DNA of 64,000 bases, taken from positions 6,083,501 through 6,147,500 of the forward strand of contig NC_135245.1 in the NCBI RefSeq assembly GCF_947623445.1, given 5' to 3'. The DNA is from Clavelina lepadiformis (taxonomy: Eukaryota > Chordata > Ascidiacea > Aplousobranchia > Clavelinidae). Both the position numbers and the translations under genes were made by a program. Every line of letters begins with the position of its first letter. The stretch's first letter is position 1. Positions 13,001 through 22,896 of the stretch are shown here, piece after piece. The notes below the pieces were generated by a model that had not been told where the DNA came from, did no database searches, and saw only the letters and a list, made by a program, of their open reading frames with translations.

Positions 13001-14125
13001 CTTTCTTTGTGACGTGATACTAAATTTCACTCGTGCATTTTACGAGTACCGTAGTTGAAAGTATAAGACAGGGGTGGACAAACTGCGGCTTTCCGGCATG
13101 TTTTTTGTGGCTCTTCTAGTCGAATCGTAAAATTTCAAAGAAATTGTATAGGCTACCAAGACTACCGTTTATGAACGTTTCTCTCTTTTTCTTTTCCTTA
13201 TTTAGGCCAGCATTCATGACAAGTTGTTAATTATTCAAATTTAATGATATTTTTCGATTGAGGAATGCAGATATGGAAAAATTAAACGATTAACTATTTA
13301 TGACGTCATAAGTTCTTATGACTTGGCTCGTCAGTAAAAATTTAACAACCAAAGCGGCTCTCGAGTTCAAAAAGGTTGCCCACCCCTGGTATAAGACAAT
13401 AGAAGTGTGAAAAAAGGTTTAATTGCGCTCAGCGGGAGTCAGCCTCTACGTAACAAAGAATGTTCAAACTTATTAAAAAGTGTAAAACGCATTAGCAACG
13501 ATACTCTTTTAACCGGTTAACCGGCAGATTTATATCCGGATATCAGATAGAAAAAAACCCTGCGGTTAACCGGTTAACCGCTATCCGGATAATCCAACCC
13601 TAGTTTCTATGTCTTGGTGTGTACGCACTAATTTATTTTTTATTTACAGTCCCTTCGAACATTGTGTACATCCGATCTGAAGCCGTACATAGTGTTCATC
13701 GGCCCACCGCCGCTGGAGAAACTGCGGCAAAATATGCGCAAAGAAGGGAAACAGCTGAAGGTGACTTGAACACAGTTAGGCAACTACACGAAATACAGTA
13801 TTATCCCGCCAATGTCTGGATTTATCGACCTACTTTCCACTACCCGACTGCTGTCATGCAGATTTTAACTGCGGATTAGACAAAGCGAGCTGACGGGCTA
13901 ATCCCTCAATAACCTACTTATTTTTTTCGCCAGGAAGCCGAATTACGCAGCATTATCGAAAAGGCGCGGGATATAGAGCAGCGTTACGGCCATTACTTTG
14001 ACGAGACAATAAGGAATACCGACTTAAACCGTTCCTACGCCGAACTTCTTCGTTCAATCAACAAGCTCGACACTGAGCCACAGTGGGTGCCTGCATCTTG
14101 GCTTGACGATGGAAGCCCTCTATAA
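7078..14125 (+). CDS. MPP5/PALS1-like: PALS1/MPP5-type MAGUK polarity scaffold
   Basis: Exons: 7097 (or 7078)-7710, 7912-8072, 8253-8380, 8713-8825, 9276-9377, 9897-9986, 10198-10374, 10493-10747, 11090-11295, 11529-11650, 11772-11933, 12184-12386, 13650-13760, 13934-14125; all phases agree. The model gives about 878 residues against about 675 in human PALS1. Numbering from 7097: a roughly 190-residue unrecognised N-terminus, the family motif EMAVDCP, an L27 region (about 301-400), PDZ (about 452-535, [21 protein letters not shown]), SH3 (548-616, [20 protein letters not shown]) and a guanylate-kinase-like domain (about 690-872, [11 protein letters not shown], end [11 protein letters not shown]). 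PALS1 bridges Crumbs and PATJ at apical junctions, and MAGUK GK domains are usually catalytically dead. The true start is not settled. AATAAA near 15363 is a possible poly(A) signal. Confidence 0.92.
9514..9769. mobile_element. hAT-like non-autonomous element in PALS1 intron
   Basis: Termini are CAGTGGGTCCCAACC on the left and GGTTGGGAAACACTG on the right, an inverted pair. Flanking 8-mers TTTGATCA and TTTTAACA agree at six of eight positions and look like an old target duplication. There is no coding capacity. It lies between the exons ending at 9377 and starting at 9897. Confidence 0.6.
10904..11021. mobile_element. small palindromic MITE in PALS1 intron
   Basis: About 118 bp whose ends are inverted: GGCAAGTCCAAAAACAAGT at about 10911 and its exact complement at about 10994-11012. 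The pairing extends inward through an AAATCAA/TTGATTT block. It lies in the intron between the PDZ and SH3 exons. No target duplication is clear. Confidence 0.6.
12714..13602. mobile_element. non-autonomous hAT element (outer, interrupted)
   Basis: Perfect 8-bp target duplications GTTTCTAT flank it (12706-12713 and 13603-13610). Termini are TAGGGTTAG on the left and CCAACCCTA on the right. Subterminal regions are rich in CCGGTTAACCGG and ATCCGGAT palindromes. An 8-bp duplication with TAGGG-type ends is typical of hAT. It encodes no transposase and is interrupted by a second hAT element at 13069-13388. It lies in a PALS1 intron. Confidence 0.85.
13069..13388. mobile_element. non-autonomous hAT element nested in another
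   Basis: Starts CAGGGGTGGACAAACTGCGG and ends GGTTGCCCACCCCTG. Perfect 8-bp target duplications GTATAAGA lie at 13061-13068 and 13389-13396. It has no coding capacity. It inserted into the element at 12714-13602, so it is the younger of the two. Confidence 0.87.
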
Positions 14126-15693
14126 GACGCTGTCCTAAAACGGCGGAAATTGCGGCTGTTTCCTGCAGATGCGCACAACACATGCCTTATCAACGAAATG
14201 CAGTTATATCGGCCTGTTTATACTGAGCCTTTTCGTAAATGCAGTTTTAGCCGTAACACACGGTGCTTTTACGCTCCATGCTAACCTAACGTATGCAACC
14301 GTTTCAGGTGTATTGTAATCCAATCGACCACAGTTATGGGTCGTACGTTACTTGCATAAGCTCATTTTCATTTTTGTTATTTATTACTTTTTCGTTGATC
14401 AAAGCTTTTCCATTTTTCATGTTTTGATGCAACATGCTGTGCAGCAAGGCATCTTTGCAATTAATTTCTTGTGTATTTTTTTAACGGACTGCTGTCAAAT
14501 TTCCAAAAGCATCTACTATCAGCACGCTTGAGTCGTCAGTACAAAACTTCGTCTTTTTTCCTATTGTTTTTGTAAGTGGTGCATGTTTATACTGTCGATA
14601 CCGTTTCAAACAAGACATATTTAGGCACGAGCATGACTTAACACAAGCCTGCCAATTTCCCTTGGTGCTAGACAAAGATATTTGGTGTTAGTCTAAACTC
14701 GAAAGTTTTTTTTGTATATTAAACCGCAAAAACACGGTGGTATTTGGTTCAGCTGCGTTCCCAATGTTGCATTTATATCTCTATATAGCGTTTATTTATA
14801 TTTCAGGACAGTTGAATTGTTGTTATTTCATATATTTCTCATGTTGTACATAGAACTGTATAATTATTGCCAAACCAGTATTTTTCACCTTTTTTATTTC
14901 ATACAGCACCTTTCTTTGCATAACAAGGTTTCTTTTTTGCCTAATTGTGATCTGTCAGATATTTTAGCTCATATAATTATGAAGTTTGATTTTATTATAT
15001 AAGTCACAGCCCCTTCTGGTAAACGCCCTAAATTTACAACCGAAAAAAAAAACAGTTTAAAGTGGGAATTTTACACAGCAAATTGCAAAATTTAATGTAA
15101 TGGTCACAGTTTTATATGTATTAGATGAAGTGTATTAATTTTTTCGTACTGTAAATTAACACTTCACAATCTGCTCACAAAAACTAAAAACATTTTTTGA
15201 GAGGCTATTATGTTTTGAAAATCTTGTTTTATGTCCTTGTGCGATATAAGACGGCAAATGCTCCAAGTTTTCTAATTCTTGGTGCCTTGAAGTTAATGTT
15301 CTTGTTTGCATACTATATTTTCCCTGAAATGTTTAACGTGGTACATTTACAATATATTGCGTAATAAACTTTCTTATATAGACACTACATATTTTCTAAT
15401 TAGTCAAGACGTTATCATAATGAATAATGATAAATTTTACAACGACTCCAAAACTGGATAATACAATCATTATTGCCAATGATACACTGTACAATGAGGA
15501 TTTGCTAATGGACGAATTGCATTATACTTCCAGTGGAAAGTAATATCTGGAAAACTAGCTTAGCACAGTGATTTCCAAAAGTTTCGCGAGGTCCTAGAAA
15601 TCCATGAAGAATTGCCAGGAGTACCGCGAGACAGGTACAGGATATTTCGCCATACACTCTGCCTGACAACAATCGCTTGTGGTATACCGTAAT

Positions 15694-16112
15694 CAGGGCT
15701 TTGGAACCGGAACCATGCATTTTCAATGGAGCTGGAGCCGGAGCTCTACGTGAAATTTAAATGGAGCCAGTTGTTTGAAAAATCGCTCCGGCTCCGAAGT
15801 ATTTCATAAGATTTAAGATGCTCGATGAAAGAAGACTTGATAGAGGCAATATTATTCCTTCGTACGAATGGTTTTTCAACATTTTTTTGTGCAGAAATAA
15901 ATGTTTTGTGTTCATTGATTGTGTTGTTTTGTTTGTGATTATTTTGAAACGCTATATATTCCAAATTGAGCGTGTATCCTTAAACCTCAGTTTTTGACGT
16001 AAATGGAGCCGGAGCAGTGGTATCAATGAGCTCCGGAGCTGGAGCTAATTTATGATAAAAGAGAGCTCCGGATCTGGAGCAATTTAACATTTATGCCTGC
16101 TCTAAAGCCCTG
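15694..16112. mobile_element. non-autonomous hAT element, GAGCCGGAGC family, copy A
   Basis: Termini CAGGGCTTTGGAACCGG and GCTCTAAAGCCCTG are inverted. Perfect 8-bp target duplications ACCGTAAT flank it (15686-15693 and 16113-16120). The interior is rich in GGAGCCGGAGC-type words. A related copy in opposite orientation lies at 26615-27023. There is no coding capacity. Confidence 0.87.
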
Positions 16113-18185
16113 ACCGTAATCCTAATTTAGTTAAAAGTTCGAAAACTTAATTACTTTATCCAAATTGATTGCGCTGTAAAAACTATTTAAGTGCGATTCA
16201 GTGGTGCGGCCACGCCGTTGCATTGCGGCAAACCTTGGCCCTATGACCAACGTGTCTTTCCGTCGGACGAATTAGTTGTATACAAATGAACATAACTGTA
16301 TTACGCTGTTCAGAGGGTACGGGGAAGCATCTCCCAACTTTTGAACAAGTAGCATGTTTTATCACAATAGGAACTGTATTCCGTAACTGCCGATGCATGT
16401 AACATCCAATTTGTCCTTTCGAAAGTTTTCTAGCAAACTAGGCCCCTGTTCACACGAAATATGATTCGGGTGCGCACGACAGATTGAGCCACAAAGTTGT
16501 TGCAAATTAATGAAGCTGTTGCCATTGCCAATCAATGAAACTGTGCAACCTAATCTGGAGTTACATGTATACACTTATGTTTTCGATCGTGCATCTGCCC
16601 TATACCTTTAGTTTTATAGGCTTATTAGGCTTCTAGCATGCTGTAGCATAGGCCATAGCTGTAAACCTGCCTTAGCCTACATTATTAACCCGAACCCAAA
16701 AATTCATTTGAAGCCCGTAAGTTAATTTCACTGAATGAACCAAAGACATCTTTTGATGCCATTTTTTGACTGTCCTCTTTTTTAAGTTGTGCTCTGCGGA
16801 AGATTTTTAGCACACTGCGCACATGGAGTGTCATGTAAGAGTGAAATTACGATATAAAACTATCGTGGGTGTGGTAGAGCGTGAGTATAAATTCGGGCTC
16901 GAATCTGGCCCGATTTTTTTGGGAATTTAAGCCCGAAACCGGCCCTACTTACAACTTCGGCAAATTAAGTAGAACTAGAATTTTTTTTTTAAATTTGCCA
17001 GATATATTTGACAAGTTTCTTGAAAGAAAAGGTTTGAAGTTTGCTGCTGCCTGATAGAATGAGTGCAATTGCTGTCCAGCAGAGATTCCATCAGGAGACT
17101 GGATGATATACTGTGTCATTGTACAGAACAAAGAGCTGCGATTCTTGCAGCAAAGCGTTCACGTCACTGGTGTATGTGGAGTGAAACCTAAGGCTAAATC
17201 TAAACACCGCTGTTGGTTCGTTGTCGTAATGAGATATTGATCAGGTGGTGAAAACAACCTTAAAGCGACAATCTGTTTTTCTACTAATGTTTCCGTTCGA
17301 TTCTATCTATCCTACACTATCGAACCACACGCACGACAACAACCGACTTAAATTTTCAAAATCAAACAAAACAAGGCTGTAGCCTACAACCTGCACTATA
17401 CGTCATCTCATCAAAGAATGAAAACTAAACACTTCTAAAACAGTCAGAAATTGGAGTAATTTCTTCGATTAAATGGACCTTTGGTTAGCAGCATAGTAAG
17501 CCTTCATCAATTCAGATTTATCTCAATGTTTCCAAATTGAAGTTGCGTGTCCGGTAAAAGTGGGGTTAGCAGTTAGCTTGTAGGATAAATTGTAGAGAAG
17601 GTTTATAGTCACTAATGGCTGTCGGCTATTGAAATCAACCATTGCTTTCTTTTTATAACAAAATACGTTAGCGAAGACATTCAGAGAAATTTCATCGACC
17701 TCCACATGTCTCCGATCTTTGTGTTGGTTTTGACTGTGGCAATTATGTTTTATGACCAGCTGTCGCTGTGACGCAAGTAACACAAACGAAAATCAAATGT
17801 AGCAATATACGGGTCAAGCGCTTACAGAAAATCGTTACTTCAATTAAAGCGACCTATGAAAAAGGTCAAGTAAAAGCTTCTTCTGGCTACCTAATAGTGC
17901 GGCAACAAATGATGCATGCAAATAATAACATGTCTGCTGTTCCAACATAATTAAGAGAGTTTATGACACCCTTAAGAATAAATTAATTTACCAAATCTAA
18001 AGTTGAAGAAAATGTTTCATCCAGTGGTGCTAGTTCCTAAAGGCGGAGTCTATTCCGTTTAAAGCTTTCCGTTAGGTTTGACCAAGTCACTATGCCACCA
18101 AATTGCCTGTCGCGTTGACAAATGAAGCAAATACTGGTAATGTGTTGTACAATCATTGCAAAAGCATGGGGTAAAATCTTCAAAA

Positions 18186-18198
18186 TTCTAGAAATTTC
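18186..18198 (+). promoter_or_regulatory. heat-shock element (three-unit)
   Basis: TTCTAGAAATTTC is a perfect TTCnnGAAnnTTC array, the binding pattern of HSF1. It is about 700 bp upstream of the HSP90 start codon, and a further TTCTAGAA lies at 18287-18294. If the gene has a 5' untranslated intron, these would be close to the transcription start. The motif is seen; function is inferred. Confidence 0.55.
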
Positions 18199-18286
18199 TG
18201 CGGCCGATTGCACGCCGAATCACTCACCATGGTGAAAATGACTAAACCACACTGCTATTTAGGTCAACGTGTTCGTCGACAGAGAG

Positions 18287-18294
18287 TTCTAGAA
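18287..18294 (+). promoter_or_regulatory. heat-shock element (two-unit)
   Basis: TTCTAGAA is a perfect inverted pair of nGAAn units, followed closely by a possible splice donor (ACT|GTGAGT, about 18298). That could end a 5' untranslated first exon whose intron closes near 18846. Confidence 0.4.
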
Positions 18295-18902
18295 AACTGT
18301 GAGTCTAAATCAGCTTCCTGTAAATAAAACTTTTTAAAATTTTTAACAGACAATATTAATGTATAATTTTTGCATAAGAAATTTAAAAAGACGTATTACT
18401 CCAATTTATATATTAATTAGCTTAGAAATGACTTTTGTTTTTTGTAGTTTATCCACAAACTATTTTTGCGGATGAATATTAATGAAAGACGTTTCTCGAA
18501 TTCAATGCCGGGAAATAGAAAAAAGCGAAACGACTGTAAAATAAAACGCACGTGGTTTGAAGTTAGAAGCACGTTGTTCCCTTTGGAAGATGTGGTTGGT
18601 ATTTCGTGGTCGGTTGATGTGATTGAAACGTTGTAGAAACGTGGACAGGGTAGCGATAGCACAGTAATTGCACCATTTAAATAGTATTCTGTCTTGTGCT
18701 ATTTTAAAATTCATCGTTAGTTTTCGATATTTTAGGCACGCCTGCTTGTTTATTGTGAGATGGTTGCTTAAGGCTTTGGGCTTTAGTTTATAACTTACCT
18801 TTTCATTCACTAGCTATGTTAAATTAAACTACTTTGTGTTTATAGAGAGACTCCAAATAGGACACCGGTTCAACTGAATTGTTACACTAATTCGAAAACA
18901 CA

Positions 18903-21900
18903 ATGTCTGATGAAGTTCACGATGATGCTCCGGAGACCTTTGCCTTCCAGGCCGAAATTGCTCAGTTAATGAGCTTAATCATCAACACATTTTACAGCAA
19001 CAAAGAAATTTTCCTCCGGGAGTTAATTTCCAACTCATCTGATGTAAGTCTTCTTTATTTCTTTAGACTAGGACTAGTTTATTCGTTTTTAGATTCTTGA
19101 TTGCAGTTGGTAAATGTCATGTAAGCATGTGTGCAAAAATTATAAGTTTTTTGTAACAGGCATTAGACAAAATCCGTTATCAAAGCTTGACTGACCCAAG
19201 CAAGCTGGACAGCGGAAAAGAACTCAAAATTGAAATCATTCCAAACAAAGATGAAAATACTCTAACCCTTATTGACACTGGTTGTGGAATGACAAAATCT
19301 GACTTGATTAACAACCTTGGTACTATTGCTAAATCTGGAACAAAGGCTTTTATGGAGGCTTTGCAGGTGTGTTAGAATGGAATTTTTCAGGCTATGCAAG
19401 TCGAGGTTGTTCAGTTATATTTTGACTTAGTACTTTGTCAATTTTTAGTCCGGTGCTGATATTTCCATGATTGGTCAATTTGGCGTTGGTTTCTACTCTG
19501 CCTTTCTTGTTGCTGACAACGTTCGTGTGGTGTCCAAGCATAATGATGATGATTGTTATTCGTGGGAATCTTCTGCTGGGGGCTCATTTACTGTCATACC
19601 CGATGTTACGGACAGCCTGACCAGAGGAACAAAAATCATTCTTCACTTAAAGGCAAGTTAAACCTATTGTTGGTTAGTTTTAGATGCTCCTGCTAGGATG
19701 ATGATACCCATACATTCGCAGTTTCCACCAGATCAAAGATAAACCAAATATATACGGTTAAACATTAATATGTCACATAATAACTTTAAATGTATGCATT
19801 TAACATACATTCAGAAGTTGTTATGTGATTACATATGTTTAACTAGACTATATTAGGTTGACTCTTGCCTTATGATGGTTCATAAATTGCTTTCCTTGGA
19901 AGTCTGAGCAGATTTGAATGCGTCTTACTGTTCTGGAATGTTAAACCTATGGTTCTTGATCTTTTCTTTTATTTCCAAATTCTATTTGCAGGAAGATCAA
20001 ACGGAATACTTGGAGGAGAAGAAGGTTAAGGAAATTGTTAAGAAGCACAGCCAGTTCATTGGTTACCCTATTTCCCTCCATGTTGAAAAAGAGAGAGAGA
20101 AGGAAATCAGTGACGATGAGGAAGAAGAAGAGAAAACCGAGGAGAAGATGGATGATGACAAACCAAAAGTAGAAGACATTGAAGATGCAGAAGAAGAGTC
20201 CAAAGATGAGGACAAAAAGAAAAAAAAGAAAATTAAGGTAATGAAAGGAAGAAAACAAATGATTTTTGTGAAAAAGTTTTTTCATAAATATATATTTACA
20301 AAAGGAAAAGTACATTGATTTGGAAGAATTAAACAAAACAAAACCACTTTGGACTCGAAACCCCGATGACATCTCTCAAGATGAGTATGGTGAATTCTAT
20401 AAGAGTCTTACCAATGACTGGGAGGATCATCTTGGGGTTAAGGTATACCTACAGTGTTATGTTCATGTATGAGTGTTAAGTACCAATGTTATTGACAGGA
20501 GTACATTTCACAAAATAGTCAGCATATGAAAAGTCTCTTCGCCAATTTTAATTGGAATCTTGTGTTTCAGCACTTCTCTGTGGAAGGCCAGCTTGAATTC
20601 CGCGCCCTTCTCTTTATTCCCAAACGTGCTCCTTTCGATTTGTTTGAGAATAGAAAAATGAAGAATAACATCAAGTTGTATGTGCGCCGTGTATTTATCA
20701 TGGACAACTGTGAAGATTTAATCCCAGAATACCTTAGTAAGTGGACCGCTTGCTACTGCACATGCGTGCGTTCAGTGATAATACAAAAATGTGCTTTAAC
20801 TTCGGACTCGTTATGCTGCTATCCTTGGCTGTGTCTTAGTTGCCAAGACGCGAGTTTATTAAATCATCTTTACTTTGCAGACTTTGTGAAGGGTGTAGTA
20901 GACAGTGAGGACTTGCCACTGAACATTTCCAGAGAAACTTTGCAACAAAGCAAAATTCTTAAAGTCATTCGCAAGAACATTGTGAAGAAATGTGTTGAAT
21001 TGTTCACCGAAATAACGGAGGACAAGGAGCAGTTTAAGAAGTTTTATGAGCAATTTGGCAAAAATCTCAAGCTTGGTATTCACGAGGATTCCCAAAACCG
21101 CAAGAAACTTGCTGGATTCCTTCGTTACCACTCATCCCAGTCAGGTTAGGAGTTCTAAACAGTGCATGAGATTGATCAGAGAAATCTTTGGCTGCATATT
21201 GTAATACTTAAACCAAGCCTATTCTTGTAGGTGATGAACTGACTTCCATGGAAGACTACGTTACACGGATGAAGGAGAACCAGAAAGATATCTACTACAT
21301 CACCGGGGAGTCAAAAGACCAGGTTTCCCACTCGGTCTTTGTTGAGCGTGTAACAAAGAGAGGCTTTGAAGTCTTGTACATGGTTGAACCAATTGATGAA
21401 TACTGCGTTCAGCAACTGAAGGTACAAAGAACCCAATTCGTTATAATAAACCACTTTTGTGTGATATGTAAATTAATCCTGCATAATATTTTAAAGGAGT
21501 TTGATGGCAAGACCTTGGTGTCAGTCACAAAGGAGGGTCTTGAATTGCCAGAAGATGAAGATGAAAAGAAGAAATTTGAGGAGGCTAAAGCCAAGTATGA
21601 TAATCTATGCAAAGTCATAAAGGAAATTCTTGATAAAAAAGTAGAAAAGGTAAGTTGGCCAACCGCCCAAGTCTGTCTGTCTGTTTCTCCATAAGCCTTA
21701 AATATTTAGACTGTTATTATTTTTGTAGGTTGTTGTTTCCAACCGCTTGGTAAGCTCTCCATGCTGCATTGTCACTTCACAATATGGGTGGTCTGCAAAC
21801 ATGGAACGTATCATGAAAGCACAAGCACTTCGTGATACATCTACAATGGGTTACATGGCCGCTAAAAAGAATTTGGAAATTAATCCGGAACACTTGATCA

Positions 21901-22599
21901 TGGAGCAGCTACGAGAGAAATGTGAGGTCGACAAAAATGACAAGTATGTTTATTGTTTACTACAACATCCTACTACTACAAGAGTTTACTCTGCCATGAT
22001 GATGATACCCATACATTCGCAGTTTCCACCTGACAGAGATAGGTATAATATGCAATGCTCTGACCTTGTCATGAGTATTTAACAATCAGTTTAAAGTTGC
22101 ATACAATGTCTGCATTGTATGGAACCACTGAACACTTAAATTTTCTCATCATGTGTTGAGTTTTTGCATATTATGTTGATTCTCGCTAATGACGGTTCAA
22201 AATTGCTTTCCTTGGAAGTCTGAGCAGATAAAGTTACACAAAAGTCTTTTACAACAACTACTTCAGTGGAACCATCATTAATATGTTTTTGAAAGGTCTG
22301 TGAAGGATCTGGTCTTGCTGTTGTTCGAAACCTCTTTGCTTTCTTCTGGGTTCTCTCTTGAAGATCCATCAACTCATGCAACTCGCATCCATAGGATGAT
22401 CAAACTTGGTTTGGGTAAGTGCTTTTATCCAAGCATCCTATCCCAAATGATTTGCATATCTATAACCCGTTTTTTTGCCTGGGTAGGTATTGATGACACA
22501 GAAGAGGAACAGGCAGCTCCTGAAGAACCTGAAGATATGCCACCACTGGAGGGAGAAGGGGAAGATGATGATGCTTCAAGAATGGAAGAAGTTGATTAA
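18903..22599 (+). CDS. HSP90AB1-like: cytosolic HSP90 molecular chaperone
   Basis: Twelve coding exons: 18903-19043, 19160-19366, 19449-19652, 19992-20237, 20305-20442, 20571-20736, 20881-21144, 21231-21421, 21497-21649, 21729-21943, 22296-22414, 22487-22599. The product is 718 residues, close to human HSP90AB1 (724). It contains the ATPase signatures [26 protein letters not shown] and [15 protein letters not shown], a charged linker encoded around 20100-20237, the middle-domain block [19 protein letters not shown], and the C-terminal MEEVD that binds TPR co-chaperones and marks the cytosolic form. Intron 3 uses a GC donor (AAG|GCAAGT). Introns 3 and 10 host U14-like snoRNAs. Heat-shock-element matches lie upstream and poly(A) signals at 22675 and 22787. 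Confidence 0.97.
19690..19911 (+). ncRNA. SNORD14-like: U14-like box C/D snoRNA, copy A (HSP90 intron 3)
   Basis: C box ATGATGA at 19698-19704, D box CTGA at 19904-19907, and a terminal stem CTGCT/AGCAG. The U14 18S-pairing element CATTCGCAGTTTCCACC is at 19713-19729, and the second conserved block TTTCCTTGGAAGTCTGAG runs into the D box. U14 guides early 18S rRNA processing and methylation. At about 220 nt it is much longer than vertebrate U14 (about 90 nt). The extra centre can form a long hairpin (arms near 19757-19789 and 19812-19844). A second copy lies in intron 10. Confidence 0.85.
21990..22228 (+). ncRNA. SNORD14-like: U14-like box C/D snoRNA, copy B (HSP90 intron 10)
   Basis: C box ATGATGA at 21999-22005, D box CTGA at 22220-22223, terminal stem TCTGC/GCAGA. 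It carries the same CATTCGCAGTTTCCACC block and the same TTTCCTTGGAAGTCTGAG block as copy A. The central part is of similar length but different sequence and has its own hairpin (CATACAATG/CATTGTATG around 22101-22122). Conservation confined to the functional blocks argues for two working genes rather than one recent duplicate. Confidence 0.85.
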
Positions 22600-22674
22600 A
22601 TAACCATGCTTTATGGAGCAGACCAAATAGTCTGTCTGTCTTTATCTCTCAGTTTCGTTTTGACCACAGAAGAC

Positions 22675-22680
22675 AATAAA
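22675..22680 (+). promoter_or_regulatory. HSP90 poly(A) signal (proximal)
   Basis: AATAAA about 75 bases after the HSP90 stop codon. A second AATAAA at 22787-22792 is followed by the GT-rich TGTGTTGT and may be the main site. Confidence 0.45.
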
Positions 22681-22896
22681 AACATTTTGTCACTCAAGCA
22701 TGAATCTCAACTAGTGAACATTGTTAGTATCTCGTGTAATGTTAATCATATCTGTTTGCTTTTTCTAATTTCTTTTTTGGAAATACAAATAAACCTGTGT
22801 TGTAAACAACTCCAAGTGTTGCATCGCACAACCGTGATTTTTCCTACATTAGTGTTAGGTAACTAACCCAAGAATATGAAGTTTTTGTTTTACCGG

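Larger units (their letters stand above)
14126..18902. other. PALS1-HSP90 intergenic region
   Basis: Holds the PALS1 3' untranslated region (possible AATAAA at 15363-15368), a hAT element at 15694-16112, and the HSP90 promoter with heat-shock-element matches near 18186 and 18287. A TTTATAG acceptor at about 18846 suggests a 5' untranslated intron of HSP90. I see no other gene; open frames here are short and lack splice context. Confidence 0.5.

Noticed and set aside
19947-20372. 141-codon frame on the minus strand across HSP90 exon 4
   Set aside because: It is the complement of the acidic and lysine-rich HSP90 linker, which yields phenylalanine and leucine runs. A shadow frame.
20737-20880. 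Possible snoRNA in HSP90 intron 6
   Set aside because: Some GC-rich stem-forming sequence, but no C/D boxes and no ACA box at a suitable place.
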